The position numbers were made by a program, and so were the translations under genes. A stretch of DNA of 35,937 nucleotides. It comes from Planctomyces sp. SH-PL62. GTDB lineage: Bacteria; Planctomycetota; Planctomycetia; Planctomycetales; Planctomycetaceae. Numbering within the stretch: position 1 is the first letter of the stretch; the number at the start of each line of letters is the position of its first letter. A model generated the notes under the pieces. That model ran no database searches. It saw nothing but the letters and a program-made list of their open reading frames with translations, and was not told the DNA's origin. The stretch lies in assembly GCA_945905295.1 (NCBI GenBank), contig CAMDPX010000053.1:1-35937 (forward strand), given 5' to 3'. Of this stretch, positions 25,469 through 32,932 are shown in pieces.

Positions 25469-25990
25469 TCAACCTCCCCACTGCAAGACGGGACCGACGT
25501 GAGCCGACTCACTCTGACCGGTTGCGTTGTAACTGGTGAAGTGCGGTCCGCCTCCCGTGATCTGGCCGACGATCCGCTCGGTCAGATCGAGCGTTTGCTG
25601 AATCATCGCCGCGTTCTGCCGATTCAATCGCAACAGCTCTTCCGACATTTCTTGCAGCCGCTGCCGGCACCGCAACAGCTCGCCGCGCGATTCGCTCGAA
25701 ACGTAACCGTCGAGCCGCGACAACGTCACCTCGTCCGGAGCGATGTTGAGCCGCGAGCCCATCTCCCGGCGAAGAATCGCACGCTTGTCACGCATCACCT
25801 CGCCCATGTGAAAACTGTCCGCTTCGGCTTCCAACGCCTGTGTCAGCCGTTCGCCATCACGATTCATCAACGCCTGCCGAATCTCACGCACGGCCACGAG
25901 CAAGACAGACAGCGTCTGCTCTTCCTCGCGCAGGTGCGAAATGATGCGAGTGTCTTGTTTCACGGAATTTGTCATCGGTGCGTTGTCCAT
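25469..25990 (-). CDS. flgN: FlgN-like export chaperone
   Basis: FlgN is the cytoplasmic chaperone for FlgK and FlgL. The protein has 173 residues and is helical and charged throughout ('LREEEQTLSVLLVAVREIRQALMNRDGERL', later 'LRCRQRLQEMSEELLRLNRQNAAMIQQTLDLTERIV'). The 'N..N..l......' helix near the C-terminus is typical of FlgN. It lies directly before flgK (6-base gap) and directly after flgJ (3-base gap), the usual chaperone position. The family is divergent, so the call leans partly on context. Confidence 0.82.
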   Translation of the reverse strand: MDNAPMTNSVKQDTRIISHLREEEQTLSVLLVAVREIRQALMNRDGERLTQALEAEADSFHMGEVMRDKRAILRREMGSRLNIAPDEVTLSRLDGYVSSESRGELLRCRQRLQEMSEELLRLNRQNAAMIQQTLDLTERIVGQITGGGPHFTSYNATGQSESAHVGPVLQWGG

Positions 25991-25993
25991 TGG

Positions 25994-26479
25994 TCATTCC
26001 CTGCCATTCATCATCGCTGTCAACGCAGCCGTCATCGCTCTGCGTGACGTGCTGTATGCCTCACCGACAACGGTTTGTCGATTCGGCTCATCTCGCGGAG
26101 CAGTGAAGGCGACGTTCGATTCATCGACCGGAGTCGTGACGGCGACGTTTCCGGTCGGCCGGCGCACGGAGAGTTGTTCGTGGTGCAGCGTCTCTCGCAG
26201 CATTTTGGCTAAGCCGAAACCACGACCTTCAGCCATCTGGCGGCCGACGAATTGATCGAACATTCCGCCGTAAACGTCGCCAGAGTTGCTGCCGAACATC
26301 GTCTCTGGATCGAGCGTCTTGCGCATTTCCTTCAACATTTGCGAGGCAAACAAGCTCTCGAAGTCTCGAGCGACTTGATCGATCTTTTCGTTGCCGACCG
26401 GCATGGAACCAGTCGCGGAGCTCGCGGCTTTGCCGAATGCGAAAGACTCGATCGGTGCGGAGGTGATGGCTTGAATCAT
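25994..26479 (-). CDS. flgJ: Rod-binding protein FlgJ, N-terminal domain only
   Basis: FlgJ caps the growing rod in the periplasm. I use the ATG at 26479 (161 residues); a TTG at 26491 is possible. The rod-binding domain is clear at about 30-95: 'VARDFESLFASQMLKEMRKT' and 'GGMFDQFVGRQMAEGRGFGLAKML'. The C-terminal muramidase domain of enterobacterial FlgJ is missing, so peptidoglycan opening must be done by another enzyme or be unnecessary. It follows flgI with a 110-base gap containing two hairpins. Confidence 0.9.
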   Translation of the reverse strand: MIQAITSAPIESFAFGKAASSATGSMPVGNEKIDQVARDFESLFASQMLKEMRKTLDPETMFGSNSGDVYGGMFDQFVGRQMAEGRGFGLAKMLRETLHHEQLSVRRPTGNVAVTTPVDESNVAFTAPRDEPNRQTVVGEAYSTSRRAMTAALTAMMNGRE

Positions 26480-26509
26480 GACCGTTTCCAAACTTCCTCA
26501 GCGTCGTCG

Positions 26510-26565
26510 CTGAATTCGCCAGAATTCAGCCCCTGTCACAACTTTCTGAACTCTGGCGAGTTCAG
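26510..26565. repeat. Double hairpin between flgI and flgJ
   Basis: CTGAATTC-GCCA-GAATTCAG (26510-26529) and CTGAACTC-TGGC-GAGTTCAG (26546-26565) are each perfect 8-bp hairpins with 4-nt loops. They are also near reverse complements of each other, so they can pair as one longer stem. Located between co-directional flgI and flgJ, they could affect relative expression. Confidence 0.8.
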
Positions 26566-26589
26566 CTACGGCCGCATTGGGAGCGACGG

Positions 26590-27750
26590 TCACTTAATGA
26601 CCAACTCGGCATGCAACGCGCCGGAGTCTCTCAAGCCTTCAAAGATGGCGATCAAGTCTTGTGGCGTGGCTCCCAATGCGTTCAACACGCGAGCCAGTTC
26701 GGCCACGGTGTAGGTTCGGTTGGCTGGCGATTGCGACGACAATCGGTCATCCGGAGCGGGGGGAACTGGGAGTCCGCCAAAGCGTTCTTCCCCTTCTTTC
26801 GGAGGTGGCAGAAGCGATGGGGGATTCGGCACCGGCAACGCCGAAGCATTCGTCGAAGGACGCAAACCAGGAGACATGTTGGGATTGATCACCAAATTGC
26901 GGTGCGTGATCCCGATCCCAGAGACACGCACGTTGTGTCCGACAACGACGGTGCCGGTTCGCTCGTTGATGATCACTTTCGCGGTCGTGTCGGGATCGAC
27001 CATCAGCAGACCGACTTCACTGACAAACTCGGTGACTCGGCGTGTGAACGACGCCGGAATGCGAATCTGAACGACCCCTTTATCGACGGTCTTCGTGGAC
27101 GCTGGAAATCGCTCGTTGATGGCTTGAGTGATCTTGGAACTCGTCGAATAGTCGGGATCTTGCAGCAGCAGTCGCACGAATCCGTTCTGATTGATTTCGC
27201 TCAGGACTTCGCGTTCGACAAACGCGCCTCCCTGAATGCGGCCAACACTCGGATGGTTCGCCTGCCCGTTGTTCGCGCCGCGAGCATTCGCCCCGCCAAT
27301 CGAAACGGAACCGGACGCCAGCGCATAAACTTCACGGTCGACACCTTGAAGCGGAGTGAGGATCAGCCGCCCTCCGGACAAACTGGTGGCGTCATCGGCG
27401 ATCGACACGACGACATCCAACTTGCTCCCTTTGCGAGCAACATCCGGCAGTTCGGCATCCACCCAGACCATCGAGATGTTCTGCGACTTGTAGACGTTGT
27501 CCAGCAGGTTCTGCCGAGCGATCGTCGAAGAGATCTCCATCTTGCGGAGCATGTCGGTCGCCACCTGTTGCGTCGACAACGATCGGGCTCCCGTGTTGTT
27601 CAAACCCACGACCAGGCCCACGCCGAACAAATGATTGCCGCGCGAGCCATCCACCGTCGTGATGTCCTTGATACGCACCTCCGCGCGGCTCGCTTCGCTC
27701 CCTGCGATTACGATCAACGCAGCGACGAAAAGCCGCCCGATACAAGCCAT
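26590..27750 (-). CDS. flgI: Flagellar P-ring protein FlgI
   Basis: FlgI forms the P ring in the periplasm around the rod. The ATG at 27750 is chosen because AAGGAG lies 6 bases upstream; the protein then has 386 residues. A Sec signal peptide is visible (about 1-23, MACIGRLFVAALIVIAGSEASRA). It is followed by 'VRIKDITTVDGSRGNHLFGVGLVVGLNNTG', the FlgI N-terminal signature; further features are 'VWVDAELPDVARKGSKLDVVVS', 'GGRLILTPL' and 'ERTGTVVVGHNVR'. A proline-rich insert (about 300-345) precedes the C-terminal 'VAELARVLNALGATPQDLIAIFEGLR'. Confidence 0.95.
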   Translation of the reverse strand: MACIGRLFVAALIVIAGSEASRAEVRIKDITTVDGSRGNHLFGVGLVVGLNNTGARSLSTQQVATDMLRKMEISSTIARQNLLDNVYKSQNISMVWVDAELPDVARKGSKLDVVVSIADDATSLSGGRLILTPLQGVDREVYALASGSVSIGGANARGANNGQANHPSVGRIQGGAFVEREVLSEINQNGFVRLLLQDPDYSTSSKITQAINERFPASTKTVDKGVVQIRIPASFTRRVTEFVSEVGLLMVDPDTTAKVIINERTGTVVVGHNVRVSGIGITHRNLVINPNMSPGLRPSTNASALPVPNPPSLLPPPKEGEERFGGLPVPPAPDDRLSSQSPANRTYTVAELARVLNALGATPQDLIAIFEGLRDSGALHAELVIK

Positions 27751-27772
27751 GATCAGCTCCTTCTTGACCGTG

Positions 27773-28408
27773 TTACCACGGCCAGACTTTGTTTCCAATT
27801 CGCCCAAACCATCCTTGGTTGGTGAACTTCGAATCGACGCCGGTTCCTTCATACGAGACGCTGAAGTTGGCGATCGATCGAGACTCGATGCTGTTCTTCA
27901 AATCCACATCGTTGGCGCGGACGACTCCGGAGATCCGCAACAGCCGCGTTTCGTTTGAGACGACTCGTTTGCGAAACCCCTCGACCACCAAGTTTCCGTT
28001 CGGCAGCACGTCCACGACCGTGACCGTCATCTGATCGAGAAACTTCCGATCGTTTTCATACTCGGCACTGCCATTGAAGGCGCGGTCGGACGATTGATTC
28101 GAGGACAACTCCGCCGCCGCCGAACGCGAGGCTCCATTCGACGAAGTCTTGCCCGCGAAGTTGAACTTGCCGGACTCCGAATTGTTCTTGTCGAGCTTGC
28201 GAGCTTCGTTCGTCGAAGCTCCGGTCACTTCACGCACGACGACGGTCAGCAAGTCGCCAACTCGCCGAGCGCGATTGTCCATAAACAAATAACCGGAGCG
28301 CTGGTCGCGCCGTTCCCAAATCGAATCGGCCTGGCCGCTCTTCGCGAGAAACAACGAGGCCACGCTGCTGAGCGCCAACAACACAAATCTTCCAACGCGA
28401 CGATTCAT
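27773..28408 (-). CDS. flgH: Flagellar L-ring protein FlgH without lipobox
   Basis: FlgH forms the outer-membrane L ring. It has 211 residues. The signal peptide (about 1-27, RFVLLALSSVASLFLAKSGQA) has no cysteine, so unlike classical FlgH this one should not be lipidated; cleavage after Gln-Ala is plausible. The mature part shows FlgH motifs: 'SLF/DS.W..R', 'NRARRVGDLLTVVV', 'FLDQMTVTVVDVLPNGNLVVEG' and 'ISGVVRANDVDLKNSIESRSIANFSVSY'. AAGGAG stands 8 bases before the ATG. It lies between flgA and flgI with 22-base gaps on both sides. Confidence 0.94.
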   Translation of the reverse strand: MNRRVGRFVLLALSSVASLFLAKSGQADSIWERRDQRSGYLFMDNRARRVGDLLTVVVREVTGASTNEARKLDKNNSESGKFNFAGKTSSNGASRSAAAELSSNQSSDRAFNGSAEYENDRKFLDQMTVTVVDVLPNGNLVVEGFRKRVVSNETRLLRISGVVRANDVDLKNSIESRSIANFSVSYEGTGVDSKFTNQGWFGRIGNKVWPW

Positions 28409-28430
28409 CGCGAGTCTCCTTTCAAGAGAT

Positions 28431-29594
28431 TCAATCCAAGACTTCCACTTCCGTCGCGCTCAGCACGCGGCCGTGGATCGTGGCATTCGAATCGACATTT
28501 TTGACTTTGATGATCTCGCCCGCGCGACCGTCCTGCTGTGCCTCGCCGGTGACGACGACCAACAGCGATCCACTGCGAGCCGAAACTTTCACTCGACTGC
28601 GATTCTTGATCAGCACCGGTTGGGGACCACTTTTTTCGGGTTCGATATCCACCGTGCGAACCAACTGCGCGGCGGGCATCACTCGCTTCGCCTTCTGTCC
28701 CGCCAGTTGATCCGCCGACGTGCAATATCCGGTTAGCGTTGTCACATCCTGCCGGAGCAATTCGAGATCGCTCGCCTTGAACACATGCCCGCGAGCCACC
28801 GGCCTCACCGGCACAACGATCTCCTCGAAGTGCCGCACATCGAATTGCACCGGCACGTCCAACGCACGTTCTCCCGGAACATTGATCGTGACGCGCATGG
28901 CGACTCGTCCGAGCGGCGTACCGGGATTTCGCAGCTCCGCCGAGCAGGTCGTTTCCTCGGGCAGCAGTCGCTCGCGCAACTCACGCGACAACGGCTGAGC
29001 CAACTGGATGACGACGTTCTCCTCCGGCCAAGGCAACTGCTTCGTCAAACATCTCTGAGCCGCATCGATGACCAGTCGCTCGACGTCGATGGCCTCCGAA
29101 TCGCGATCCATGTCCGATTTGGTGATCGAGTACGAAGCGAGCAACACCGAATTCCGCGGCATGAAGTCACTGGCGTCCGGGGATTCGGAATCATTGATCA
29201 CTTTGCCCGTCGCGGTCCGCCCGGAAGCACTGCGAATCATCACCATCTGTGGATCAATGCCCGCGACTCGCAGCCGAAATTCAACTTGTCTCGGAGTAAT
29301 GACCGGCTGCTTGCCGGCCAGCGGCGCGTCATCCAGATCGAGCAACGCAATTCGGCACCGCAGCGACTCCACGCCACCTCGGATGTCGGCGACGTCCGCA
29401 ACCCGAATGATCAAGGAATCGAGTCGCCCCACAGGATGCAATGTGATGACGACACGCTCGAAGGAATCAAGGTCCGAGTCTGGCGGATCGGCAGCACAAA
29501 CGCCGGCTTGGCCAGCGAGCACCGCGATCACCAACAACACAAGCAACCGTTCGGCCAGTCGGCCCGGTCGATCATTCGCAGCATGAGTCGTCAT
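28431..29594 (-). CDS. flgA: P-ring assembly chaperone FlgA
   Basis: FlgA is the periplasmic chaperone for P-ring assembly by FlgI. At 387 residues it is longer than the usual 220-240. It carries an N-terminal membrane-type signal (about 16-35, ERLLVLLVIAVLAGQAGVCAA) and an extended region with an FlgA-like helix 'QRCLTKQLPWPEENVVIQLAQ'. The C-terminal SAF/FlgA domain (about 265-387) has 'VARGHVFKASDLELLRQDV', 'LAGQKAKRVMPAAQLVR', 'VKVSARSGSLLVVVTGEAQQDGRAGEIIKVKN' and 'GRVLSATEVEV'. It follows flgG by 4 bases. Confidence 0.92.
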   Translation of the reverse strand: MTTHAANDRPGRLAERLLVLLVIAVLAGQAGVCAADPPDSDLDSFERVVITLHPVGRLDSLIIRVADVADIRGGVESLRCRIALLDLDDAPLAGKQPVITPRQVEFRLRVAGIDPQMVMIRSASGRTATGKVINDSESPDASDFMPRNSVLLASYSITKSDMDRDSEAIDVERLVIDAAQRCLTKQLPWPEENVVIQLAQPLSRELRERLLPEETTCSAELRNPGTPLGRVAMRVTINVPGERALDVPVQFDVRHFEEIVVPVRPVARGHVFKASDLELLRQDVTTLTGYCTSADQLAGQKAKRVMPAAQLVRTVDIEPEKSGPQPVLIKNRSRVKVSARSGSLLVVVTGEAQQDGRAGEIIKVKNVDSNATIHGRVLSATEVEVLD

Positions 29595-29598
29595 AGTG

Positions 29599-30387
29599 TT
29601 ACCTCACCATTCCGTTGGTGGCCTGCAGCATCTGATCGCTGGTGAGAACCGCTCGCTGACTCGCTTCGAACGCGCGTTGCGCCGTGATCAGCCGAATCAT
29701 CTCGGTGACGACTTGCACGTTGGAACGTTCGAGAAATCCTTGTTGCAGCGTCCCAAGCCCATTGTCGCCCGGAGTGCCCGGCTGCGCCGTTCCCGATGCG
29801 TTCGTCTCGCTGAAGAGGTTGCGTCCTTCGGCACGCAGCCCCCCTTGGTTCGGGAACTGTGCCGTCGCAATGTTGCCGACATTCGTCGCCGCGGATGTTC
29901 CGGGCGTCGTCACGGAAACTGTGCCGTCGGTACCAATCGTGATCGACAACGCCCCCGGCGGAATCGTCACCGGCGGTTGCAGCGGAAATCCGTCCGCCGT
30001 CACCAACTGCCCGGTCGAGTTCAATCGAAACGAACCGTCGCGTGTGTAGCGCGTGTCACCGTTGGGCATCAGAACTTGAAAGAACCCCGGTCCATCGATC
30101 GACGTGTCGAGCGAATTGCTGGTGTTCTCCAGCGTCCCTTCGGAAAAGATCTTCGTGATCCCCGATGTGCGAACGCCGCTGCCGATTTGAATGCCCGTGG
30201 GAACTTCAAACCCGTTGGCTCCCTGAGTGCCTGGATTGCGCACCGTTTGATACAGCAAGTCTTGGAACTCGACCTGGCTCCGCTTGAATCCGGTGGTGTC
30301 GACGTTGGCTAAGTTGTTGGCCGTGGTATCGACGACGGTTTGCTGAGCCAGCATTCCCGAAGCCGCCGTAAACAGCGCTTTGATCAT
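29599..30387 (-). CDS. flgG: Flagellar distal-rod protein FlgG
   Basis: FlgG builds the distal rod. It has 262 residues, the exact family size. The N-terminus MIKALFTAASGMLAQQTVVDTTANNLANVDTTGFKRSQVEFQDLLYQ is the FlgG pattern. The core has 'QIGSGVRTSGITKIFSEGTLENTSNSLDTSIDGPGFFQV' and 'YTRDGSFRLNSTGQLV'. The C-terminus has 'QGFLERSNVQVVTEMIRLITAQRAFEASQRAV'. It follows flgF by 5 bases and precedes flgA by 4, indicating a tight transcription unit. Confidence 0.96.
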   Translation of the reverse strand: MIKALFTAASGMLAQQTVVDTTANNLANVDTTGFKRSQVEFQDLLYQTVRNPGTQGANGFEVPTGIQIGSGVRTSGITKIFSEGTLENTSNSLDTSIDGPGFFQVLMPNGDTRYTRDGSFRLNSTGQLVTADGFPLQPPVTIPPGALSITIGTDGTVSVTTPGTSAATNVGNIATAQFPNQGGLRAEGRNLFSETNASGTAQPGTPGDNGLGTLQQGFLERSNVQVVTEMIRLITAQRAFEASQRAVLTSDQMLQATNGMVR

Positions 30388-30392
30388 GATCG

Positions 30393-31094
30393 TTATCTCC
30401 CTGTCGGCCGCGTTGTGAGACCAATGGCATCCCCAATCGACCGCAGCGCACGCTGTGTCGCTTCGAACTGTCGCAGTCCGATCGTCATCTGCATCATCTC
30501 GTGGACCGCGGTGGTGTTGGACATTTCCCGCGCGCCCGGCCGCAGATCCGGCTGATCGACCGTCGTCGGCTCGACCCCTTGCGGAGCCGCGAAGCCGGTG
30601 CTGCTGACTCGCTGCAACTTCGCCAGATCGGCGAACTCCACGACACGAAGCTGATCGACCTTCAGCCCATCGGCCACCACAGACCCGTCATTGACGACCT
30701 CGACCGACTTGGCACCGGCTGGCAATGTGATCGGCCCCGCCAACCCCTGCACGGCGAGTCCCTCGGGAGTCACGAGCTGGTTTTCGCTATTGAGCTGAAA
30801 AACTCCGCACCGCGAATACATCGGGCCGTTCGGACTATCGACCACGAACAGGCCAGAACCGCTGATCGCGACATCCAGCGGATTCCCAGTCTGCTCAAAC
30901 CCACCCGGAGTTTGATCCGCATGCACGCTGACGCTCGGAGCGACAAAGTCCTCGGCACGACCAGTGGCTTCAAACCGCACCACTTCACGCCGATAGCCCG
31001 GCTTACCAGCGTGCGCAAGATTCAGCGCAGCGACGTCCTGCTGATGAGACGTCGCCAACATACCGCCGGCAGCACTATACAACCCTCGAATCAC
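30393..31094 (-). CDS. flgF: Flagellar rod protein FlgF
   Basis: FlgF is a proximal/distal rod component paralogous to FlgG. It has 233 residues and starts at a GTG at 31094, fixed by the conserved MIRGLYSAAGGMLA. The usual 'NNLAN.nT.G' motif is altered to 'LNLAHAGKPGYRREV'. The core retains 'PLDVAISGSGLFVVDSPNGPMYSRCGVFQLNSENQLV', and the C-terminus has 'VHEMMQMTIGLRQFEATQRALRSIGDAI'. It is the first gene of the nine-gene minus-strand set (flgF-G-A-H-I-J-N-K-L). Confidence 0.9.
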   Translation of the reverse strand: MIRGLYSAAGGMLATSHQQDVAALNLAHAGKPGYRREVVRFEATGRAEDFVAPSVSVHADQTPGGFEQTGNPLDVAISGSGLFVVDSPNGPMYSRCGVFQLNSENQLVTPEGLAVQGLAGPITLPAGAKSVEVVNDGSVVADGLKVDQLRVVEFADLAKLQRVSSTGFAAPQGVEPTTVDQPDLRPGAREMSNTTAVHEMMQMTIGLRQFEATQRALRSIGDAIGLTTRPTGR

Positions 31095-31280
31095 GGCCCG
31101 TCCTTGCGCCGGTGGAGTTGATCAACGCCGAGTCATCCACACGTAGTGAGAAGACGCAGCATCCTTCTGCATCGACTCCCGGTGACGAAACCATGATCGT
31201 CATTTCACTGGCCAACCAATCTTGCCTCCCTCGCCGGTTTTGTGCGGCTTCTGCAAACGCCGAAGCATTGCGAACTGATC

Positions 31281-31309
31281 CGTATAAGAACCTAAACCGG
31301 ACAGTTGAA
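31281..31309 (-). promoter_or_regulatory. Weak sigma-70-like promoter candidate for the flgF-flgL set
   Basis: On the minus strand TTCAAC (31304-31309) is separated by 17 bases from TATACG (31281-31286). Matches to consensus are three of six and four of six. It would give a leader of about 180 bases to flgF. Weak, and listed because it is the best candidate in the gap. Confidence 0.25.
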
Positions 31310-31353
31310 CGATTCGGTTTCAACTTTTTGTTGAGCCGCACGCATTTTGGAGG

Positions 31354-31404
31354 ACGGACAATCCTGTCCGTCGTGAGGTCTTGAGGACGGACAGGATTGT
31401 CCGT
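31354..31404. repeat. Perfect 19-bp palindrome (ACGGACAATCCTGTCCGTC type)
   Basis: 31354-31372 is the exact reverse complement of 31386-31404, with a 13-nt loop. Each arm also folds on itself (ACGGACA-ATCC-TGTCCGT), giving a compound structure. It lies after the methyltransferase gene direction-wise upstream of flgF; the form fits a dispersed planctomycete-type intergenic repeat. Confidence 0.85.
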
Positions 31405-31435
31405 GCTCCATTTGGCTGCGGTTCAGCCGCGTCGT

Positions 31436-32236
31436 TTAACCGCTCGGCGTCCAGATTCGCGGGGGTGATTCGGACACGCCAGCGCGAGCGACTCGGCGAG
31501 CTTTGAGTCGGACATACGGCGGCACGAATCGGCCGCGATGCCCGAAGTGTCCGGGGGCCGCTTTGTGATCGGCTCGGAACGGCTCGCGAAGGTCTTCGAG
31601 CACGAATCCGCTGCGGCACAGCTCGCCGATCAGATCATCCCAGCGATGCAAGAACTCGACCGCACCGCGTTCGCGGTACGAATCGTCCGCAACATTCGGC
31701 AGTGGTCCGTCGCGATAGTATTCGACGCCGATCACATAGCGGTCCTCTTCGTCGCGATGCGAAATCTGCAAGCTGGTCGGCTGCTTGTGCTGACTGATGT
31801 AGAGCCCACCGTCACGCAGTACGCGAGCAATCTCACGATACGTCTTGGAAAGATTTTGCACATAGCAAGTGCTGACCGGCTGATGCACGATGTCGAAGCT
31901 GGCGTCCTCCAACATCACCATGTCGTCCATCGAACCCTCGATCGTCCGCACGAGAAGTCCACGCTTGGTCGCTTCCTGCTGATCCAACCACAGCATCTCC
32001 GGGCTGAGATCCACGACCGTGACGTTCGCTCCCGCGACCGCGTACAGAATCGTCTGCCACCCACCCGCGCCGGCCAAGCAGAGCACGTTCAACCCGACCA
32101 CGCTCGGCGGCAGCCAGCCGCGACTGTCGAGCGTCGCAAGCGGCGTTCGACATTCTTCATCCGTCGCGACATGCGCGAACGGACTCCCCTTCGCGAGACG
32201 GTTCCAGGCTAATCGGTTTTGTGGAAGATGAGACAT
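31436..32236 (-). CDS. Class I SAM-dependent methyltransferase
   Basis: Predicted cytoplasmic methyltransferase of 266 residues; substrate unknown. The Rossmann motif I is NVLCLAGAGGWQ (about 50-61), slightly unusual in having Gly-Ala-Gly-Gly-Trp. The acidic ribose-binding residue is Asp76 in VTVVDLSPEML. Motif 'SFDIVHQPVSTCYV' (about 113-126) and 'YREIARVLRDGGLYISQHK' correspond to the Methyltransf_11 post-motifs. The C-terminal part (about 150-230) contains a substrate-related region with 'GFVLEDLREPF'. It is not obviously flagellar and diverges from the next gene. Confidence 0.85.
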   Translation of the reverse strand: MSHLPQNRLAWNRLAKGSPFAHVATDEECRTPLATLDSRGWLPPSVVGLNVLCLAGAGGWQTILYAVAGANVTVVDLSPEMLWLDQQEATKRGLLVRTIEGSMDDMVMLEDASFDIVHQPVSTCYVQNLSKTYREIARVLRDGGLYISQHKQPTSLQISHRDEEDRYVIGVEYYRDGPLPNVADDSYRERGAVEFLHRWDDLIGELCRSGFVLEDLREPFRADHKAAPGHFGHRGRFVPPYVRLKARRVARAGVSESPPRIWTPSG

Positions 32237-32325
32237 TGGTTGTGATTGTCGGTAAACAAAGTGCGGTATGGCAGTGCGTACTTGGATTTGGCAAACTGGA
32301 ATTCGTCACGATGGGAGGTGTCATC

Positions 32326-32643
32326 ATGAGACGGGTTATGTACGTCGAATTCAAAGGACAGGGCCTCGCTGGTTCTGGTCGGATCGGCTGGGTCGAGCTG
32401 ACGAAATCCGGTTGTTCATTTCGCTATCAAGGCAAGGAGCTTCTGAAAACGAAGTCAGGCTACAAATACAATTGCATCGACGTTGACACCGGAGACCACT
32501 ACTGGGTTTCGGGGCCAAAGAAGCGTGGTGGCGATCGGCTCTATGGCGGTATCGTGGAAATCGACGAAGACGCGAGGGAAGAATACTGGCTGCGAATTCG
32601 CAACCTGCCAGAGAACGTGCATCTCTCTGAATATCGTGGCTGA
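32326..32643 (+). CDS. Small conserved hypothetical protein
   Basis: Protein of 105 residues. The ATG at 32326 follows GGGAGGTG by about 6 bases, which decides the start over an open frame from 32221. The sequence starts MRRVMYVEFKGQGLAGSGRIG and contains 'YQGKELLKT', 'DVDTGDHYWVSGPKKRGGDRLYGG', and 'VEIDEDAREEYWLRIRNLPE'. I recognise a type of short conserved hypothetical protein with this 'YW.SGPKK.G.D.LY' core, but know of no function. No signal peptide or membrane segment. Confidence 0.75.
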   Translation: MRRVMYVEFKGQGLAGSGRIGWVELTKSGCSFRYQGKELLKTKSGYKYNCIDVDTGDHYWVSGPKKRGGDRLYGGIVEIDEDAREEYWLRIRNLPENVHLSEYRG

Positions 32644-32656
32644 ACTCGGTGCTGAT

Positions 32657-32881
32657 TCAATCGACTTCCGCCTGCACGTCGTTCCAGCTTCGCCAGCCGG
32701 CCTTTTTGCGATTCCCGCCCGCTTGCTTAAGTTCGGTGAGCGACTCTTTCAGAACGTCACGATCCTCAATGTCCTCAAGCCATTCGATCATGGCCTCCCA
32801 GGAGTCAGCATCGACAACGGCAAATCGCTTGCCTTTCGTTGTGACGTATTGCACGGATTGAATTGCTTCAAGGCCGCTCAT
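32657..32881 (-). CDS. Phd/YefM-like antitoxin, apparently without partner
   Basis: Protein of 74 residues from the ATG at 32881; a TTG at 32896 would add five. The N-terminal part (about 5-45) 'AIQSVQYVTTKGKRFAVVDADSWEAMIEWLEDIED' resembles the Phd/YefM-type antitoxin pattern of a beta-strand followed by 'v.....ye.l...Le'. The C-terminus 'LKQAGGNRKKAGWRSWNDVQAEVD' resembles the tail that would wrap a toxin. No RelE/ParE/Doc toxin gene adjoins: the gene downstream in transcription is convergent, and the upstream neighbour is the 381-residue hypothetical. It may be an orphan. Confidence 0.6.
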   Translation of the reverse strand: MSGLEAIQSVQYVTTKGKRFAVVDADSWEAMIEWLEDIEDRDVLKESLTELKQAGGNRKKAGWRSWNDVQAEVD

Positions 32882-32932
32882 GATTGGAGATTTCAAATTT
32901 GAGATTCACGAACAAGAAAGGGATCGTTGCGC

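Larger units (their letters stand above)
31095..31435. other. Gap between methyltransferase stop and flgF start
   Basis: About 340 bases without a gene. It should carry the promoter of the flgF-flgL set, read leftwards; the best sigma-70-like candidate is at 31281-31309. A strong palindrome lies at 31354-31404. No convincing sigma-54 (GG-N10-GC) or sigma-28 element was found. Confidence 0.55.
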
